From assembly GCA_938023735.1 (NCBI GenBank), contig CALJDK010000107.1, positions 1-64,000 on the forward strand: a DNA stretch of 64,000 nt. Reading direction: 5' to 3'. The notes below the pieces were generated by a model. It did not search any database and was not told where the DNA came from. It saw nothing but the letters and a program-made list of their open reading frames with translations. This DNA comes from an uncultured Acidimicrobiales bacterium. GTDB lineage: Bacteria; Actinomycetota; Acidimicrobiia; Acidimicrobiales; SHLQ01. This document shows positions 23,517-33,304 of this stretch, in pieces. Each line of letters starts with the position of its first letter. Position 1 is the first letter of the stretch. The position numbers were made by a program, and so were the translations under genes.

Positions 23517-24782
23517 TCCGTCGCCCTCGGTGTCGGAATTCCTCTCGTCGGCATTTCTTTCGTCGGATTGGGACTCGTGGGCGTATATATCGTTCAGGTA
23601 GAGCGCCCGCACAGCGAGGACATTGCGCACGTCGTTGGCCGCGTCGTTGAAAAACTCTTCGCGGTAGGTGTCGTCGGTTATCAGCGACACCGAAAACTGG
23701 AGCGCCGAGAACGCAGCGATAAAGCCCGACACCGCAAGTAACTCCCAGGTGAGCGCCACCTCGGTTCCGAACAGCACCATCTCATAGATCGACCGGTCGG
23801 CGAAGGTCGCCTCGGTAAGTTCGGTCCACTGGAGGATGGTTTCTTTGCGAACCGTGAAGAGGCCGAACAAGATGTAGAACGCGCCGATGACCATCGCAAC
23901 CAGGAACACCTGCACCGCCTGGCGCATGAAGAGCAGAACACCGATATTGAGCCGGTCGACCCAGGCCAGCGGGTCGGGCTTTGGGGGGTCGTGCAACGCT
24001 TTTCGCTTGTGGGTTTCAACCGGGGCTCCGCAGGTGAATGCCCGGTGGCAGACGTCTTCCCAGGTGTCGAACCCGGCAAGCGACGCGGTCTCGGCCGGAA
24101 TCCGGAGCGCGAGGAAGACAAACGCTATCGCCGCCACGAAGCCGACAGAAATTGTGTAGAACACCGGAGTGAATCCGTGCGCTACCTGCCACATCTCGGC
24201 GTTGAGAAACAAGAACGTGGCAAAGAGCAGCAGGAGTGGCAGCGACTTGAGCATGAGTCGCCCCAAACCGCCGACTTCTCGGACAATGTGGCGGGCGCCG
24301 GATCGAAACATGGGGATCATCCCGAAACTCACGACCATGTAGGTGACACCCAGAAGAACGATGTTGAACAGGGCCAGGAGCAGGAAGCCCGAACCGTCGC
24401 CCAGAAACAGCAGCGGCAAGAATGGCGGCCCAAAAACGAACAGCGCGGTCTCGGCCAGTCCAATGGTGTTCGGGAGCGCAAACTTGGGCCGCTTGCGGTA
24501 GGTGTTGAGCAGTGCCACACCTGCGAGCAGGACGGCGACCGCCAGCACAAAAACAAGTGCCTGGCTCCAACCCGAGAACTGATCGCCAAAACTTGCCGTG
24601 GCTTCCAGCAGGAAGACCAGGCTCAGAAAAGGCGCTGCTCGAGTGAGGACGTCGGTGCTGGCCGCATAGTCATGGATGGCATGGGGCAGGCCCTGCCGAA
24701 TAAACCACCGCTCGACCGCATCTTGGCCGAGTCGATCCGAGCCAGAAAGGTTCTGTCCCGTTGCGTTCTGGTTCTGCACCAT
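23508..24782 (-). CDS. polytopic membrane protein of unknown function
   Basis: 424 residues from ATG at 24782. The minus-strand frame stays open upstream to 25592 only because it shadows polA. At least eight hydrophobic segments are visible, including SQALVFVLAVAVLLAGVALL, ALFVFGPPFLPLLFLG, SLPLLLLFATFLFLN, FYTISVGFVAAIAFVFLAL and VFLVAMVIGAFYILFGLF. A cytoplasmic-looking loop carries CHRAFTC. The C-terminus is acidic (ESQSDERNADERNSDTEG). No family is recognised. It is divergent from polA with 51 bp between starts. Confidence 0.75.
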   Translation of the reverse strand: MVQNQNATGQNLSGSDRLGQDAVERWFIRQGLPHAIHDYAASTDVLTRAAPFLSLVFLLEATASFGDQFSGWSQALVFVLAVAVLLAGVALLNTYRKRPKFALPNTIGLAETALFVFGPPFLPLLFLGDGSGFLLLALFNIVLLGVTYMVVSFGMIPMFRSGARHIVREVGGLGRLMLKSLPLLLLFATFLFLNAEMWQVAHGFTPVFYTISVGFVAAIAFVFLALRIPAETASLAGFDTWEDVCHRAFTCGAPVETHKRKALHDPPKPDPLAWVDRLNIGVLLFMRQAVQVFLVAMVIGAFYILFGLFTVRKETILQWTELTEATFADRSIYEMVLFGTEVALTWELLAVSGFIAAFSALQFSVSLITDDTYREEFFNDAANDVRNVLAVRALYLNDIYAHESQSDERNADERNSDTEGDGSK

Positions 24783-24833
24783 AGAAGTATCGCCCGGGTC
24801 GGGCCTGTCGTGGTGGAGGACTACTGTTCGGAC

Positions 24834-27527
24834 GTGGCTAAGACGTACATGCTCATCGACGGAAACTCGCTTACCTACCGGGCGTTCTTTGCGCTGCCCA
24901 CCGATATGGCTACCAAGTCTGGGCAGGTCACCAATGCCGTGTTCGGGTTCACGTCGATGCTCATCAACCTCATTCGCGATCACAAGCCCGACGGCGTGGT
25001 GGTTACGTTCGATCGACCCGAGCCAACCTTCCGGCACAAGATGGTCGACACCTATAAGGCCGGCCGTGAAGCTGCGCCCGACATTCTGCGACAGCAAATG
25101 GGCATCGTTCGTGAGGTGGCCGAGGTGTTGCAGCTCCCCATCGTCGATATGGCGGGCTACGAGGCCGACGACATCCTTGCCACCTTCGCCACCGAGCTTC
25201 GCGACCGGGGCGATACCTCCATCATCGTTACCGGCGACCGCGACGCCTACCAGCTGGTCGAGGATCCCCACATCAAGGTTCTCTACAACAAGCGTGGCGT
25301 GTCCGACTACGTGCTGTACGACGAGGCGGGCATCGTCGAGCGCACCGGCGTGCACCCCACCAGCTATGTGGCGTATGCGTCGATGCGGGGCGACAAGAGC
25401 GACAACCTTCCGGGAGTTCCGGGGGTCGGCGAGAAAACCGCCGCCAAGCTCATCAACAAATACGGCGGCATCGACGGCATCTACGAACACCTCGACGAAC
25501 AAACGCCGAAGCTGCGCGAGAACCTGGGCGAGAACGAGGCCAACGTTCGGTCCAACCTTGAGATGATGAAGCTTCTTCGCGAGGTGCCCCACGGGGTCGA
25601 TCTCGACTCGCTGGTCATGGGCGAGGTCGACATCGAAGAAGTGCGCAAGCTCTTCGAGTTCCTCGAGTTCCGTTCGTTGTTCGACCGCCTCAACGAGGTT
25701 CTCGAAGGCCGCCTTGGCGACGACGCTGGCACCGCCGAGGTGCTCGAAGCAGAGCTGGTGGTCATCGAATCGGCGGCCGATGCCGTGACGCTGCTGGGTG
25801 AGTTGGCGGCATCATCGGAGTTGCTGGCAATGGCCGAGGGCGAAGACCCGGTCGCCGGTGGCCTTGCCATCGTCACCAACGCAACCGACTGCGAAGTCAC
25901 CTGGCTGTCGCCCGATATCGTCAGCGATCCTTCGGTGGTCGAGGCACTTACCGCGCTCACGCAAAGTGGTGGGAGGCCGTTGGCAACCCACGATGCGAAG
26001 ACGCTTTCGCATACCTTTCTCGATCGCGGCATCGACCCCCGGTCGTTGCGGCTCGACACGATGCTGGCGGCGTATCTGCTCGACCCGGCCGAGACCCGCT
26101 ACGTCCTGCCCGACCTGCTCCGTCGTTACGCCGACTTTGCGTTTCCCGACGACGAAGATGGCGAGCCAGCCGTAGCCGAGGGGCAACTCGACTTTGGTGC
26201 CACCGACGGTGAATCGGCTGGTGCGAATCCAGCCTTGTTGGCGGCTCGCCGAGCGCTTGCCGTCGACCGGCTTATCGCGCCAATGACCGAAGCGCTCGAC
26301 GCGCAGGGCCTTCGCGAGCTCAACGACACCATCGAAGTGCCGCTTGTTCGAGTGCTCGCCAAGATGGAGAACGTCGGTGTCGGCGTCGACCGGGCCGAAC
26401 TCACCCGCCTTCGCGATCAACTCAAAGCCGATACCGAGCGGCTGCGGGCAGCGGTTATCGAAGAGGCCGGCGAAGATTTCAACGTCAACTCCACCAAGCA
26501 GCTCCGCGAGATTCTGTTCGAGAAGCTCGAGCTCAAGCCACAGAAGAAAACCAAGACCGGCTACAGCACCGACGCCGCATCGCTCGAGAAGCTTCGGGGC
26601 GAACACCCGATCATCGATCACCTGCTCGACTACCGCGAGGTCGAAAAGCTGCGGTCCACCTACGGCGAAGGTCTCCTCGCTGCCGTGCAGCCCGACGACC
26701 GGATTCGGGCCACCTTTAACCAGACCGTGGCGCGCACCGGGCGGCTCTCGTCAGACGCCCCGAACCTTCACAACATTCCCGTCCGCACCGAGGCGGGCAA
26801 GAGTTTCCGGAAAGCGTTCATCCCCGGCGATGGCGTCGACTTTCTCATCGCCGACTACAACCAGATCGAGTTGCGCTGTATCGCCCATCTTGCTGAGGAT
26901 CCGGGCCTGATCACCGCCTTCGAGAACGGCGACGACATCCACAACGCCACGGCATCGCGGGTATTCGATGTTGCGTCTGATGCCGTCACCACCGAGCAGC
27001 GATCCAAGGCCAAGATGGTGTCCTACGGGTTGGCCTACGGCATGGAGGCCTACGGTCTCGGCCAGCGACTTGCCATCCCCACCAGCGAAGCGGCCGACAT
27101 CCTCGATGCCTACTTCGCAGCGTTTCCTGCGGTGAAGGCCTATATGGACGACACGGTGAAAGAAGCTCGACAGCGCGGCTACACCGAAACACTCTTTGGT
27201 CGGCGCCGCCAGATCCCCGAGCTTTCATCATCGAACTTCCGCATCCGCCAGGCCGGCGAGCGGCAGGCCATGAACGCCGGCATCCAGGGGCTCGCTGCCG
27301 ACATCTTCAAGGTGGCGCTGGTGAACCTCGACGAGCAGCTCGAAGCCTCCGATCTTGAGTCGCGAATCATCTTGCAGGTGCACGACGAGATCGTGGTCGA
27401 GGTCCCCGAGGGCGAGCGCGACACGATGGAAACGATGACCACCAACGTCATGGGCGAAGCCTTTGAGCTGCGAGTTCCCCTCGAAGTGAACCTCACGTTC
27501 GCCAAGACGTGGGCCGACGCAAAATAG
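24834..27527 (+). CDS. polA: DNA polymerase I
   Basis: 897 residues from GTG at 24834; the frame is open further upstream but that part is a shadow of the divergent membrane gene. Residues 1-~290 are the 5'-nuclease (LIDGNSLTYRAFFALP, YEADDILAT, VTGDRDAYQLV, GDKSDNLPGVPGVGEKTA). The central 3'-5' exonuclease-like region lacks the D-x-E metal motif, so proofreading is probably absent, as in Taq and mycobacterial Pol I. The polymerase domain has motif A ADYNQIELR, motif B RSKAKMVSYGLAYG and motif C VHDEIVVE, all intact. It acts in Okazaki fragment processing and excision repair. Confidence 0.96.
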   Translation: MAKTYMLIDGNSLTYRAFFALPTDMATKSGQVTNAVFGFTSMLINLIRDHKPDGVVVTFDRPEPTFRHKMVDTYKAGREAAPDILRQQMGIVREVAEVLQLPIVDMAGYEADDILATFATELRDRGDTSIIVTGDRDAYQLVEDPHIKVLYNKRGVSDYVLYDEAGIVERTGVHPTSYVAYASMRGDKSDNLPGVPGVGEKTAAKLINKYGGIDGIYEHLDEQTPKLRENLGENEANVRSNLEMMKLLREVPHGVDLDSLVMGEVDIEEVRKLFEFLEFRSLFDRLNEVLEGRLGDDAGTAEVLEAELVVIESAADAVTLLGELAASSELLAMAEGEDPVAGGLAIVTNATDCEVTWLSPDIVSDPSVVEALTALTQSGGRPLATHDAKTLSHTFLDRGIDPRSLRLDTMLAAYLLDPAETRYVLPDLLRRYADFAFPDDEDGEPAVAEGQLDFGATDGESAGANPALLAARRALAVDRLIAPMTEALDAQGLRELNDTIEVPLVRVLAKMENVGVGVDRAELTRLRDQLKADTERLRAAVIEEAGEDFNVNSTKQLREILFEKLELKPQKKTKTGYSTDAASLEKLRGEHPIIDHLLDYREVEKLRSTYGEGLLAAVQPDDRIRATFNQTVARTGRLSSDAPNLHNIPVRTEAGKSFRKAFIPGDGVDFLIADYNQIELRCIAHLAEDPGLITAFENGDDIHNATASRVFDVASDAVTTEQRSKAKMVSYGLAYGMEAYGLGQRLAIPTSEAADILDAYFAAFPAVKAYMDDTVKEARQRGYTETLFGRRRQIPELSSSNFRIRQAGERQAMNAGIQGLAADIFKVALVNLDEQLEASDLESRIILQVHDEIVVEVPEGERDTMETMTTNVMGEAFELRVPLEVNLTFAKTWADAK

Positions 27528-27563
27528 CGATCAACCGAAGCCGAGTTGGAGGATAGTAGGGGA

Positions 27564-28322
27564 GTGAATTCCGCCGATTCGGGTTCGTCCAAAGCCGACC
27601 ACTGGTTCGAACCACTCGCCGACCACATGGGCGACGCATACCTGAAGTACTCCTTTACCCGCGGTACCGCTCAGGAGGTGGGCTTTCTCGTCGACGCGCT
27701 AGGTTTGCAGCCGGGGCAGCGGGTGCTCGATGTGGGATGTGGCCCGGGACGCCACGCGTATGCCCTGGCCGAGTTGGGGTTCGAGGTGCATGGCATCGAT
27801 ATCTCGCAGAAGTTTGTCGACATAGCCAATGAGGGCGCTCCGCCGGGTGCCACGTTCACTCGGGTCGATGCCCGAGCGATGGCGTTCGACAAGGAATTCG
27901 ATGCCGTGATCTCGCTTTGCCAGGGAGCGTTTGGCCTTGCCGGGGGGCCGGGAGGAGACCAGGCGGCGCTTGACCCCGACACCGAAGTGCTCGCCGGTAT
28001 GAGCCGAGCGCTCAAGCCCGGCGGAACCTTGGCGGTCTCGGCGTTCTCCGCGTACTTCCAAGTGCAATTCCTTGAAGATCATGACACCTTCGATGCGGCG
28101 AGAGGCGTGAACAGCGAGACAACCGTGGTGCGCGATATCCCCGGCAACGAGGTCGAGGCCGAGCTGTGGACGAGCTGTTTCACGCCTCGCGAACTGCGTC
28201 TTCTGGCCGCGTCCGTCGGGTTGAAAGCCGAACAGGTGTGGTCGGTGTCACCGGGCGCATATGGCCGCAACGAACCCACGCTCACGAGCCACGAGTTCCT
28301 GTTGCTTGCCCGCCGTGGATAG
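27564..28322 (+). CDS. class I SAM-dependent methyltransferase
   Basis: 252 residues from GTG at 27564, with GGAGG 11 nt upstream (TTG at 27546 is the alternative). Rossmann methyltransferase motif I VLDVGCGPGRHAYALAELG, motif II VHGIDISQKFVDIA, a DARAM acidic motif, and the motif IV-like FDAVISLCQGAFGL. The C-terminal half is typical of the UbiE/type-11 group acting on small molecules. The substrate is unknown. It overlaps the following transporter start by 8 bp. Confidence 0.82.
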   Translation: MNSADSGSSKADHWFEPLADHMGDAYLKYSFTRGTAQEVGFLVDALGLQPGQRVLDVGCGPGRHAYALAELGFEVHGIDISQKFVDIANEGAPPGATFTRVDARAMAFDKEFDAVISLCQGAFGLAGGPGGDQAALDPDTEVLAGMSRALKPGGTLAVSAFSAYFQVQFLEDHDTFDAARGVNSETTVVRDIPGNEVEAELWTSCFTPRELRLLAASVGLKAEQVWSVSPGAYGRNEPTLTSHEFLLLARRG

Positions 28323-29556
28323 CGCACGACGGTCGCGGCCAACCTTCAACCTGATCGGCATTATCTCCGAGGTTCCGATCTGGGCGTTCTACCTGGTCGC
28401 CATCGTGTGGTGGGTTGAAGAGCTCGAGCTCAGCGCGTACCAGCTCATTATGTTGGGAGCTGCGCTTGAGCTTGCGGTGCTGGTTTCGGAAATTCCAACC
28501 GGCGTCATCGCAGATCGGTTCAGTCGTGCCGGTTCGGTGATGCTCTCGTTCCTCCTGGTCGGTGGCTCGATGTTGCTCCACGCAATCAGCGACGCCTACT
28601 GGGTGCTTTTGTTGAGTTCGGCCGTGCTGGGGTTGGGCTGGACGTTTCGCAGTGGAGCCGACATCGCATGGCTCACCGATCAGTTTTCCGAAACCGACGA
28701 CCGCGACGAGGTGGTCGGGGCAATGATCGTCCGGCGACAGCTTCTGGTGCTGCTGGTCACCGCGGCTTCGGTGCCAGTTGTGGTGTTGGTCGGCATGTGG
28801 TCGCTTCGCGGAGCGATCGTCGCGTGCGGCGTGGTCGCCATTGTCGGCGGCGTTCTTGTGTCGACTCGGCTGAGCGACGATGCTCGCGCCGGTAACCCTT
28901 CGGACCCGAGCGCGCCCAGCGATGCTCCGCCGGCAACGATGGCATCGATCTTTCGTGGTGGGCGCAAGGTGGCGGGCCGAAACCCCGTGATTCGTCGTTT
29001 GCTCGTGGTGGTTTTTGTGGTGGGACTGGGCGAAGAGGTCATCGACCGCCTCGGGTATGCACGGTTTCTCACCCAAGGCGACTTTGGTGATGGTTCGCTG
29101 GCCTTTACCGGTGCGCTGTTTGTGGTGGTTGCGCTCACCGGGGCCGGAGCGACGCGTTTGGTCGAGCGAAAGGTCGATGGTGGCTCAGGATTGGGAGTGC
29201 TTGCTGCCGGGTTGATCTTCACCACTTCGGTGGGACTCGCGATGGTTGCGATACTGCCCATCGTCGGCATCGCCATCGGCCTGATGATCGCCGATTCGGC
29301 CCGCGAAACGCTCTATCCGGTGGTGTTTGCTTGGGCGAATCCGCACACCGACCAGGAAAGCCGAGCCACCGTTCACTCGTTTCTAAGTCTGGCCAATGGC
29401 ATCGGCGTTGTCGGTGGAAGTCTGGCCGCAGCGGCAATTGCACTGGTGGGCGGTGTAACCCCTGCGCTCTGGTGGGGCGCCGCCGCGTTCCTGGTTGGGT
29501 CGGTGCTGGCTAGCGCAGCCGATCGACTGGACAGCACATTCAGAGAGAGGCGTTAG
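28315..29556 (+). CDS. MFS transporter
   Basis: 413 residues from GTG at 28315. About 12 membrane helices. The major-facilitator loop 2-3 motif is recognisable (SEIPTGVIADRFSRAGSVML), and the midpoint cytosolic loop is charged (RLSDDARAGNPSDPSAPSDA). Drug-efflux-like MFS proteins share this layout. The start overlaps the methyltransferase stop, so the pair may be functionally linked, for example modification and export. The stop overlaps the convergent coaE stop by 4 bp. Confidence 0.85.
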   Translation: MDSARRSRPTFNLIGIISEVPIWAFYLVAIVWWVEELELSAYQLIMLGAALELAVLVSEIPTGVIADRFSRAGSVMLSFLLVGGSMLLHAISDAYWVLLLSSAVLGLGWTFRSGADIAWLTDQFSETDDRDEVVGAMIVRRQLLVLLVTAASVPVVVLVGMWSLRGAIVACGVVAIVGGVLVSTRLSDDARAGNPSDPSAPSDAPPATMASIFRGGRKVAGRNPVIRRLLVVVFVVGLGEEVIDRLGYARFLTQGDFGDGSLAFTGALFVVVALTGAGATRLVERKVDGGSGLGVLAAGLIFTTSVGLAMVAILPIVGIAIGLMIADSARETLYPVVFAWANPHTDQESRATVHSFLSLANGIGVVGGSLAAAAIALVGGVTPALWWGAAAFLVGSVLASAADRLDSTFRERR

Positions 29557-30209
29557 CCGGCGCCTTCGCTGGTGCCCTTGCGCAGCGTCTCAATCCACTC
29601 CCAACACGTATCGATCTGCGGATCGAGGTCGTCCATGGTTCCAGAGTTGTCGACCACGAAGTCGGCAACCGCTTTGCGTTGCTCGCGGCTGGCTTGACTG
29701 GCGATGCGGGCCTCGGCGTCGCTCTTTTCGAAACCTCGGAACTCCACCAAACGGGCAACCGCTACCTCCACCGGCACATCGACGACGATGATTCCCTTGA
29801 ACCGGTCGTACTCGGGACGTTCGCTCTTTCCGTCCTTGTTGACCAGCAGCGGGATGTCATTGATGACGACGGTGTTCGAACCACTGGCGGCATCGGCGTC
29901 GGCGAATTCCTTCATCAGGTCAGCGATCTTGGTGACCACCGAAGGATGCACAATGCCGTTGAGCGCATCGAGCTCGTCGGTGTCGCCAAAGACGATGTCG
30001 GCAACGGCCGCACGGTTGAGGTTGCCGTCGTCGCCGACGATCTTGGCGCCCCAGCGTTCAACCATGGCTACAAACACGGGTGCTCCGGGCGCCTGGAGAT
30101 CTCGAACGATCTGATCGGCATCGATCAACTTGGCGCCCTTGTCGACCAACTTCTGAGCGACCGTCGATTTTCCGCTTCCGATTCCGCCGGTCAATCCAAG
30201 CTCAAGCAT
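29553..30209 (-). CDS. coaE: dephospho-CoA kinase CoaE
   Basis: 218 residues from ATG at 30209 (upstream frame is open but carries no domain). Phosphorylates the 3'-OH of dephospho-CoA, the last step of CoA synthesis. P-loop LGLTGGIGSGKSTVAQKL, LIDADQIVRDLQAPG, VVINDIPLLVN (catalytic Asp region) and the DAEARIASQASREQRKAVADFVVDNSG block are diagnostic. It lacks the C-terminal UPF0157 extension seen in mycobacterial CoaE. Confidence 0.95.
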   Translation of the reverse strand: MLELGLTGGIGSGKSTVAQKLVDKGAKLIDADQIVRDLQAPGAPVFVAMVERWGAKIVGDDGNLNRAAVADIVFGDTDELDALNGIVHPSVVTKIADLMKEFADADAASGSNTVVINDIPLLVNKDGKSERPEYDRFKGIIVVDVPVEVAVARLVEFRGFEKSDAEARIASQASREQRKAVADFVVDNSGTMDDLDPQIDTCWEWIETLRKGTSEGAG

Positions 30210-30330
30210 CGGCGCAACGTAGCGCAGCTGGACAGCATTCCGCATCTTCGACCGATTGATTCTGGGAGCCCTTGGCCGATAGGTCAAACGGATCACCTCG
30301 CTCCTACGGGCGGGGCATCCAACTACCTCA

Positions 30331-32211
30331 ATGCCAACACCACACGCTGACGACGACGAACCAACCACGGCCGACGCGGCACTCGAGCCCTATGACCGGC
30401 CCGACGATGCTGTCCCTGCGGGCGCCCGGCGTGGCGCGCTTCGTCTTCGGCAAAGCCGAGCGGGTTCACGAGCGGTGAGCCGCGCCACCTTTGGCACGCC
30501 ACTTCGAGAAACCAGCGGCAGTGACCTGGAAATGAACGATCGCGTCGCCGCATTCCGGCCCGCAATCCTTGCCATTCGATGGGGAACCACCGCCGTTTCC
30601 TTAGCGCTTTCGATTCCGGGCTTTCTCACCTCGGCTTGGCGGGTTGTCGCGGTCTGCGGCGCATTGGTTGGTTACACGATCTTTCGAACGATCAGCCCCA
30701 TCCGCTACACGGGGGAGCTCCGAGGGTTCTTCCTCCTCCTCGGTGAGGTGGGCATTCACGTAGCCGCCGTCGTCATCACCGGAAAGTGGGACTCGCCGTT
30801 CGTGTTCTCGCTGCTCACGGCAGTGATCGTGGCCGGATTCGCCCGTGGGTTCTCCTTTGCGCTTCGGATCGGGGCGCTTGCCGGTGGAGCTATCAGTTTT
30901 GCGGCCTTCGTGGGGGTAAGTCCGGTCGATGCCGACTTCCGAAACGCCGCCCAGTGGACGATGATTCTGCTCCTGGTAGCCCTTGTCGCTGGCTATTCAC
31001 GCAGTATCTCCGGCGAAGCTGACCGTCAGCGAACCATCGCTCTCAACCGCCTGGAGCGACTGTCGGACGCCAACGCGTTGTTGTTCTCGCTGCACCGAAT
31101 CGCCCAGACGCTGCCGGCTTCGCTCGATATGTCCGAGGTGCTCGATACCACCATGGCGCGGCTTCGCAGCCTCTTTGACTTCGACGCTGTCGTTCTGCTG
31201 CTCTTCGACGAGACCGACGCCACTTGGCAGGTCCTGCGCCGAGAGGGAGCAAAGGGGCCAAGCCGTCTTGGCCCAACCGAACTCCCCGCGCCGCTTCGTC
31301 GAGCCATGACCGTGAGCCGACTCGTCCACGTCAACGATCTTCATTCCAGCCAAGGTCCCGGGCTTGCCGGCGCGTCGCGATCGGGCCTGTACACCGTCCT
31401 CGAAGCTCGCGGCTCGGTGATCGGCCTGCTCGCCATCGAACATCGAGAGCCCAACGTCTACTCGGACCGCGAGGTCGAACTCCTCGATGGCTTTATTGAC
31501 CCGGTTGCTCTGGCTGTTGACAATGCCCGGTGGTTCGGTCGACTCCGAACCGTTGGCGCCGATGAAGAACGCACCCGAATCGCACGCGATCTGCACGACC
31601 GCATCGGCCAATCGTTGGCCTACCTGGCATTCGAACAGGACCGAATTATCTCGCGAGATACCAAGGGTCTCGAGGTTGGCGCCGACCTTCAGAAGCTTCG
31701 TGAAGACACGCGTGAGGTAATCCGAGAAGTCCGGGACACGCTCTATGACCTCCGGACCGATGTCAGCGAAGCGGCCGACATGCTCACCACTCTCGAAGCA
31801 TTTGCCGATCGCATCCGCGAACGATCCGATCTTCACATCGAGGTAACAAGCGAAGACAGCGGCAAGCGGTTGCCGATCCGCCAAGAGCGTGAGATGTGGC
31901 GTATCGCCCAGGAGGCCCTGGTGAATGTTGAACGCCACGCCGAGGCGACAACGGCTTCGGTGCACTGGAAATCCAACGGCGGTGAGGCCGAGATCACGAT
32001 CACCGACGACGGCAAGGGCTTCCCGATCGGCGCCGGCCGCGTCGACAGCTACGGAATCATGGGAATGCGTGAACGCGCCGCCAGTATCGGGGCCTCGCTC
32101 GAGATCGTGAGCGAACCAGGCGAGGGGTCGACCCTCCGATGCGTTTTGATGCCTGACCAGGACGCCACGACCCGCCAATCGGCGGTTCCGAGCGGTCGCC
32201 GAAGCCGATAG
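30331..32211 (+). CDS. NarL-type sensor histidine kinase with GAF domain
   Basis: 626 residues. A basic N-terminal tail precedes about five membrane helices (residues ~80-225, e.g. GFFLLLGEVGIHVAAVVITG). Then come a coiled linker (LNRLERLSDANALLFSLHRI), a GAF domain (~260-400, DFDAVVLLLFDETDATW) and a HisKA_3 dimerisation motif with phospho-His about residue 422 (RIARDLHDRIGQSLAYLAFE). The HATPase_c domain follows, with N-box WRIAQEALVNVERHAEATTA, DDGKGF and YGIMGMRERAASIG. It pairs with the NarL-type regulator 90 bp downstream. Confidence 0.93.
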   Translation: MPTPHADDDEPTTADAALEPYDRPDDAVPAGARRGALRLRQSRAGSRAVSRATFGTPLRETSGSDLEMNDRVAAFRPAILAIRWGTTAVSLALSIPGFLTSAWRVVAVCGALVGYTIFRTISPIRYTGELRGFFLLLGEVGIHVAAVVITGKWDSPFVFSLLTAVIVAGFARGFSFALRIGALAGGAISFAAFVGVSPVDADFRNAAQWTMILLLVALVAGYSRSISGEADRQRTIALNRLERLSDANALLFSLHRIAQTLPASLDMSEVLDTTMARLRSLFDFDAVVLLLFDETDATWQVLRREGAKGPSRLGPTELPAPLRRAMTVSRLVHVNDLHSSQGPGLAGASRSGLYTVLEARGSVIGLLAIEHREPNVYSDREVELLDGFIDPVALAVDNARWFGRLRTVGADEERTRIARDLHDRIGQSLAYLAFEQDRIISRDTKGLEVGADLQKLREDTREVIREVRDTLYDLRTDVSEAADMLTTLEAFADRIRERSDLHIEVTSEDSGKRLPIRQEREMWRIAQEALVNVERHAEATTASVHWKSNGGEAEITITDDGKGFPIGAGRVDSYGIMGMRERAASIGASLEIVSEPGEGSTLRCVLMPDQDATTRQSAVPSGRRSR

Positions 32212-32301
32212 CCGAATGCTAATGACCCTCCCCATTTGACCGATGGAAGTGGGTGCCACCGGTGTGTGGCGCTCAAGGGATTCACAGAGGAACTCGTTGT
32301 T

Positions 32302-32946
32302 ATGACCATCAGACTGTTGATTGCAGACGATCACCGAATGCTCCGCGAGGGGCTTAGCCGCTCGATGTCCGAGCAGGGATTCGATGTTGTTGGCGAAGCC
32401 CGGGACGGCGCCGAAGCCGTATCCCTCGCCTCCAGCCTTCGCCCTGAAGTCATTCTTATGGATGTCACCATGCCCGAGCTCGACGGTGTCGAGGCTTGTA
32501 AGGCGATCCGCTCAGACTTCTCCGAGATCGCCATCGTCATGTTGACGATGCACGCTGACCAAGAAGTCCTGACCTCGGCTATCCGGGCCGGAGCCAGCGG
32601 TTACCTCGTCAAGGACTGCTCGACCGAAGAAATCGCCGAAGCAGTTCGCATGGCAGCACGCGGTGACACCGCACTTTCGCCCCAGCTTGCGGCATCGATG
32701 CTCGACGAAGTTCGTCGGCTCGACCAGCCAGCACCGGAAACCGAACGTGTCGTTACCCGCCGCGAAGAGGAAGTGCTTCAGCTCATCGCCGATGGTTGCT
32801 CCACACCCGAGGTTGCCGAGCAGCTGTACATTAGTCAGAAGACGGTGAAGAACCACCTCGCCTCGATCTACCAGAAGCTCGATGCCCGAGACCGCACCCA
32901 AGCGGTACTGCGTGCCGTGCGTATGGGGATCGTTTCGCTCGACTAG
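32302..32946 (+). CDS. NarL/LuxR-type response regulator
   Basis: 214 residues from ATG at 32302, preceded by AGAGGA. Receiver IRLLIADDHRMLREGL, phospho-Asp in VILMDVTMPELDGV, VMLTMHAD, YLVKD. C-terminal LuxR-type helix-turn-helix: RREEEVLQLIADGCSTPEVAEQLYISQKTVKNHLASIYQKL. This is the cognate partner of the upstream HisKA_3 kinase. An Flp pilin is the next gene, so control of pilus expression is a reasonable but untested guess. Confidence 0.94.
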   Translation: MTIRLLIADDHRMLREGLSRSMSEQGFDVVGEARDGAEAVSLASSLRPEVILMDVTMPELDGVEACKAIRSDFSEIAIVMLTMHADQEVLTSAIRAGASGYLVKDCSTEEIAEAVRMAARGDTALSPQLAASMLDEVRRLDQPAPETERVVTRREEEVLQLIADGCSTPEVAEQLYISQKTVKNHLASIYQKLDARDRTQAVLRAVRMGIVSLD

Positions 32947-33028
32947 CACGAGACTCGCTCGGCTAACGAGTATCCGGCCCGCTGAGTGCTCTGGCTCAGC
33001 CGCCGCACCTTCCAGATCTGCGATCAAC

Positions 33029-33061
33029 CATCGAGGCCTCGGCCTCGATGTTGTTCGTTTT
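33029..33061 (+). terminator. intrinsic terminator after the response regulator
   Basis: CATCGAGGCC (33029-33038) pairs with GGCCTCGATG (33041-33050), followed by TTGTTCGTTTT. It lies 83 bp after the regulator stop and separates the two-component operon from flp. Confidence 0.7.
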
Positions 33062-33304
33062 GCGCTAACGGAAGCGCCTCGGTGGCGGATTCGGGCAAAT
33101 CGGCGACTGCGACGATAGGTCCTAGATCGTTGCCGTTGCAACGTTTTTGGCCGGTTTCTAGTCCAGTAGCCCTAGCGGCGCTGGCCCGAATGATCCGAAT
33201 ACCCCATACAGAAACCGGCTTGGTCTCCCGATCACTGTTTTGACACACAGCAACCCCTCCGAAATTCGGCGGGATCGAAAACCCCCTTAGGGAGCAAACC
33301 TAAA
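33062..33304 (+). promoter_or_regulatory. upstream region of the Flp pilin gene
   Basis: No ORF here is convincing. TTGACA at 33240-33245 is a good -35 match, but the -10 position (AATTCG) is weak. GGGAGC about 8 nt before the flp ATG is the likely ribosome site. Confidence 0.35.

Noticed and set aside
23991-24833. Upstream extension of the polA frame
   Set aside because: The residues are Arg/Gln/Glu-rich with no domain and are the antisense shadow of the membrane-protein gene; polA starts at 24834.
24783-25592. Upstream extension of the minus-strand membrane protein
   Set aside because: It is a shadow of polA; the hydrophobic gene begins at 24782.
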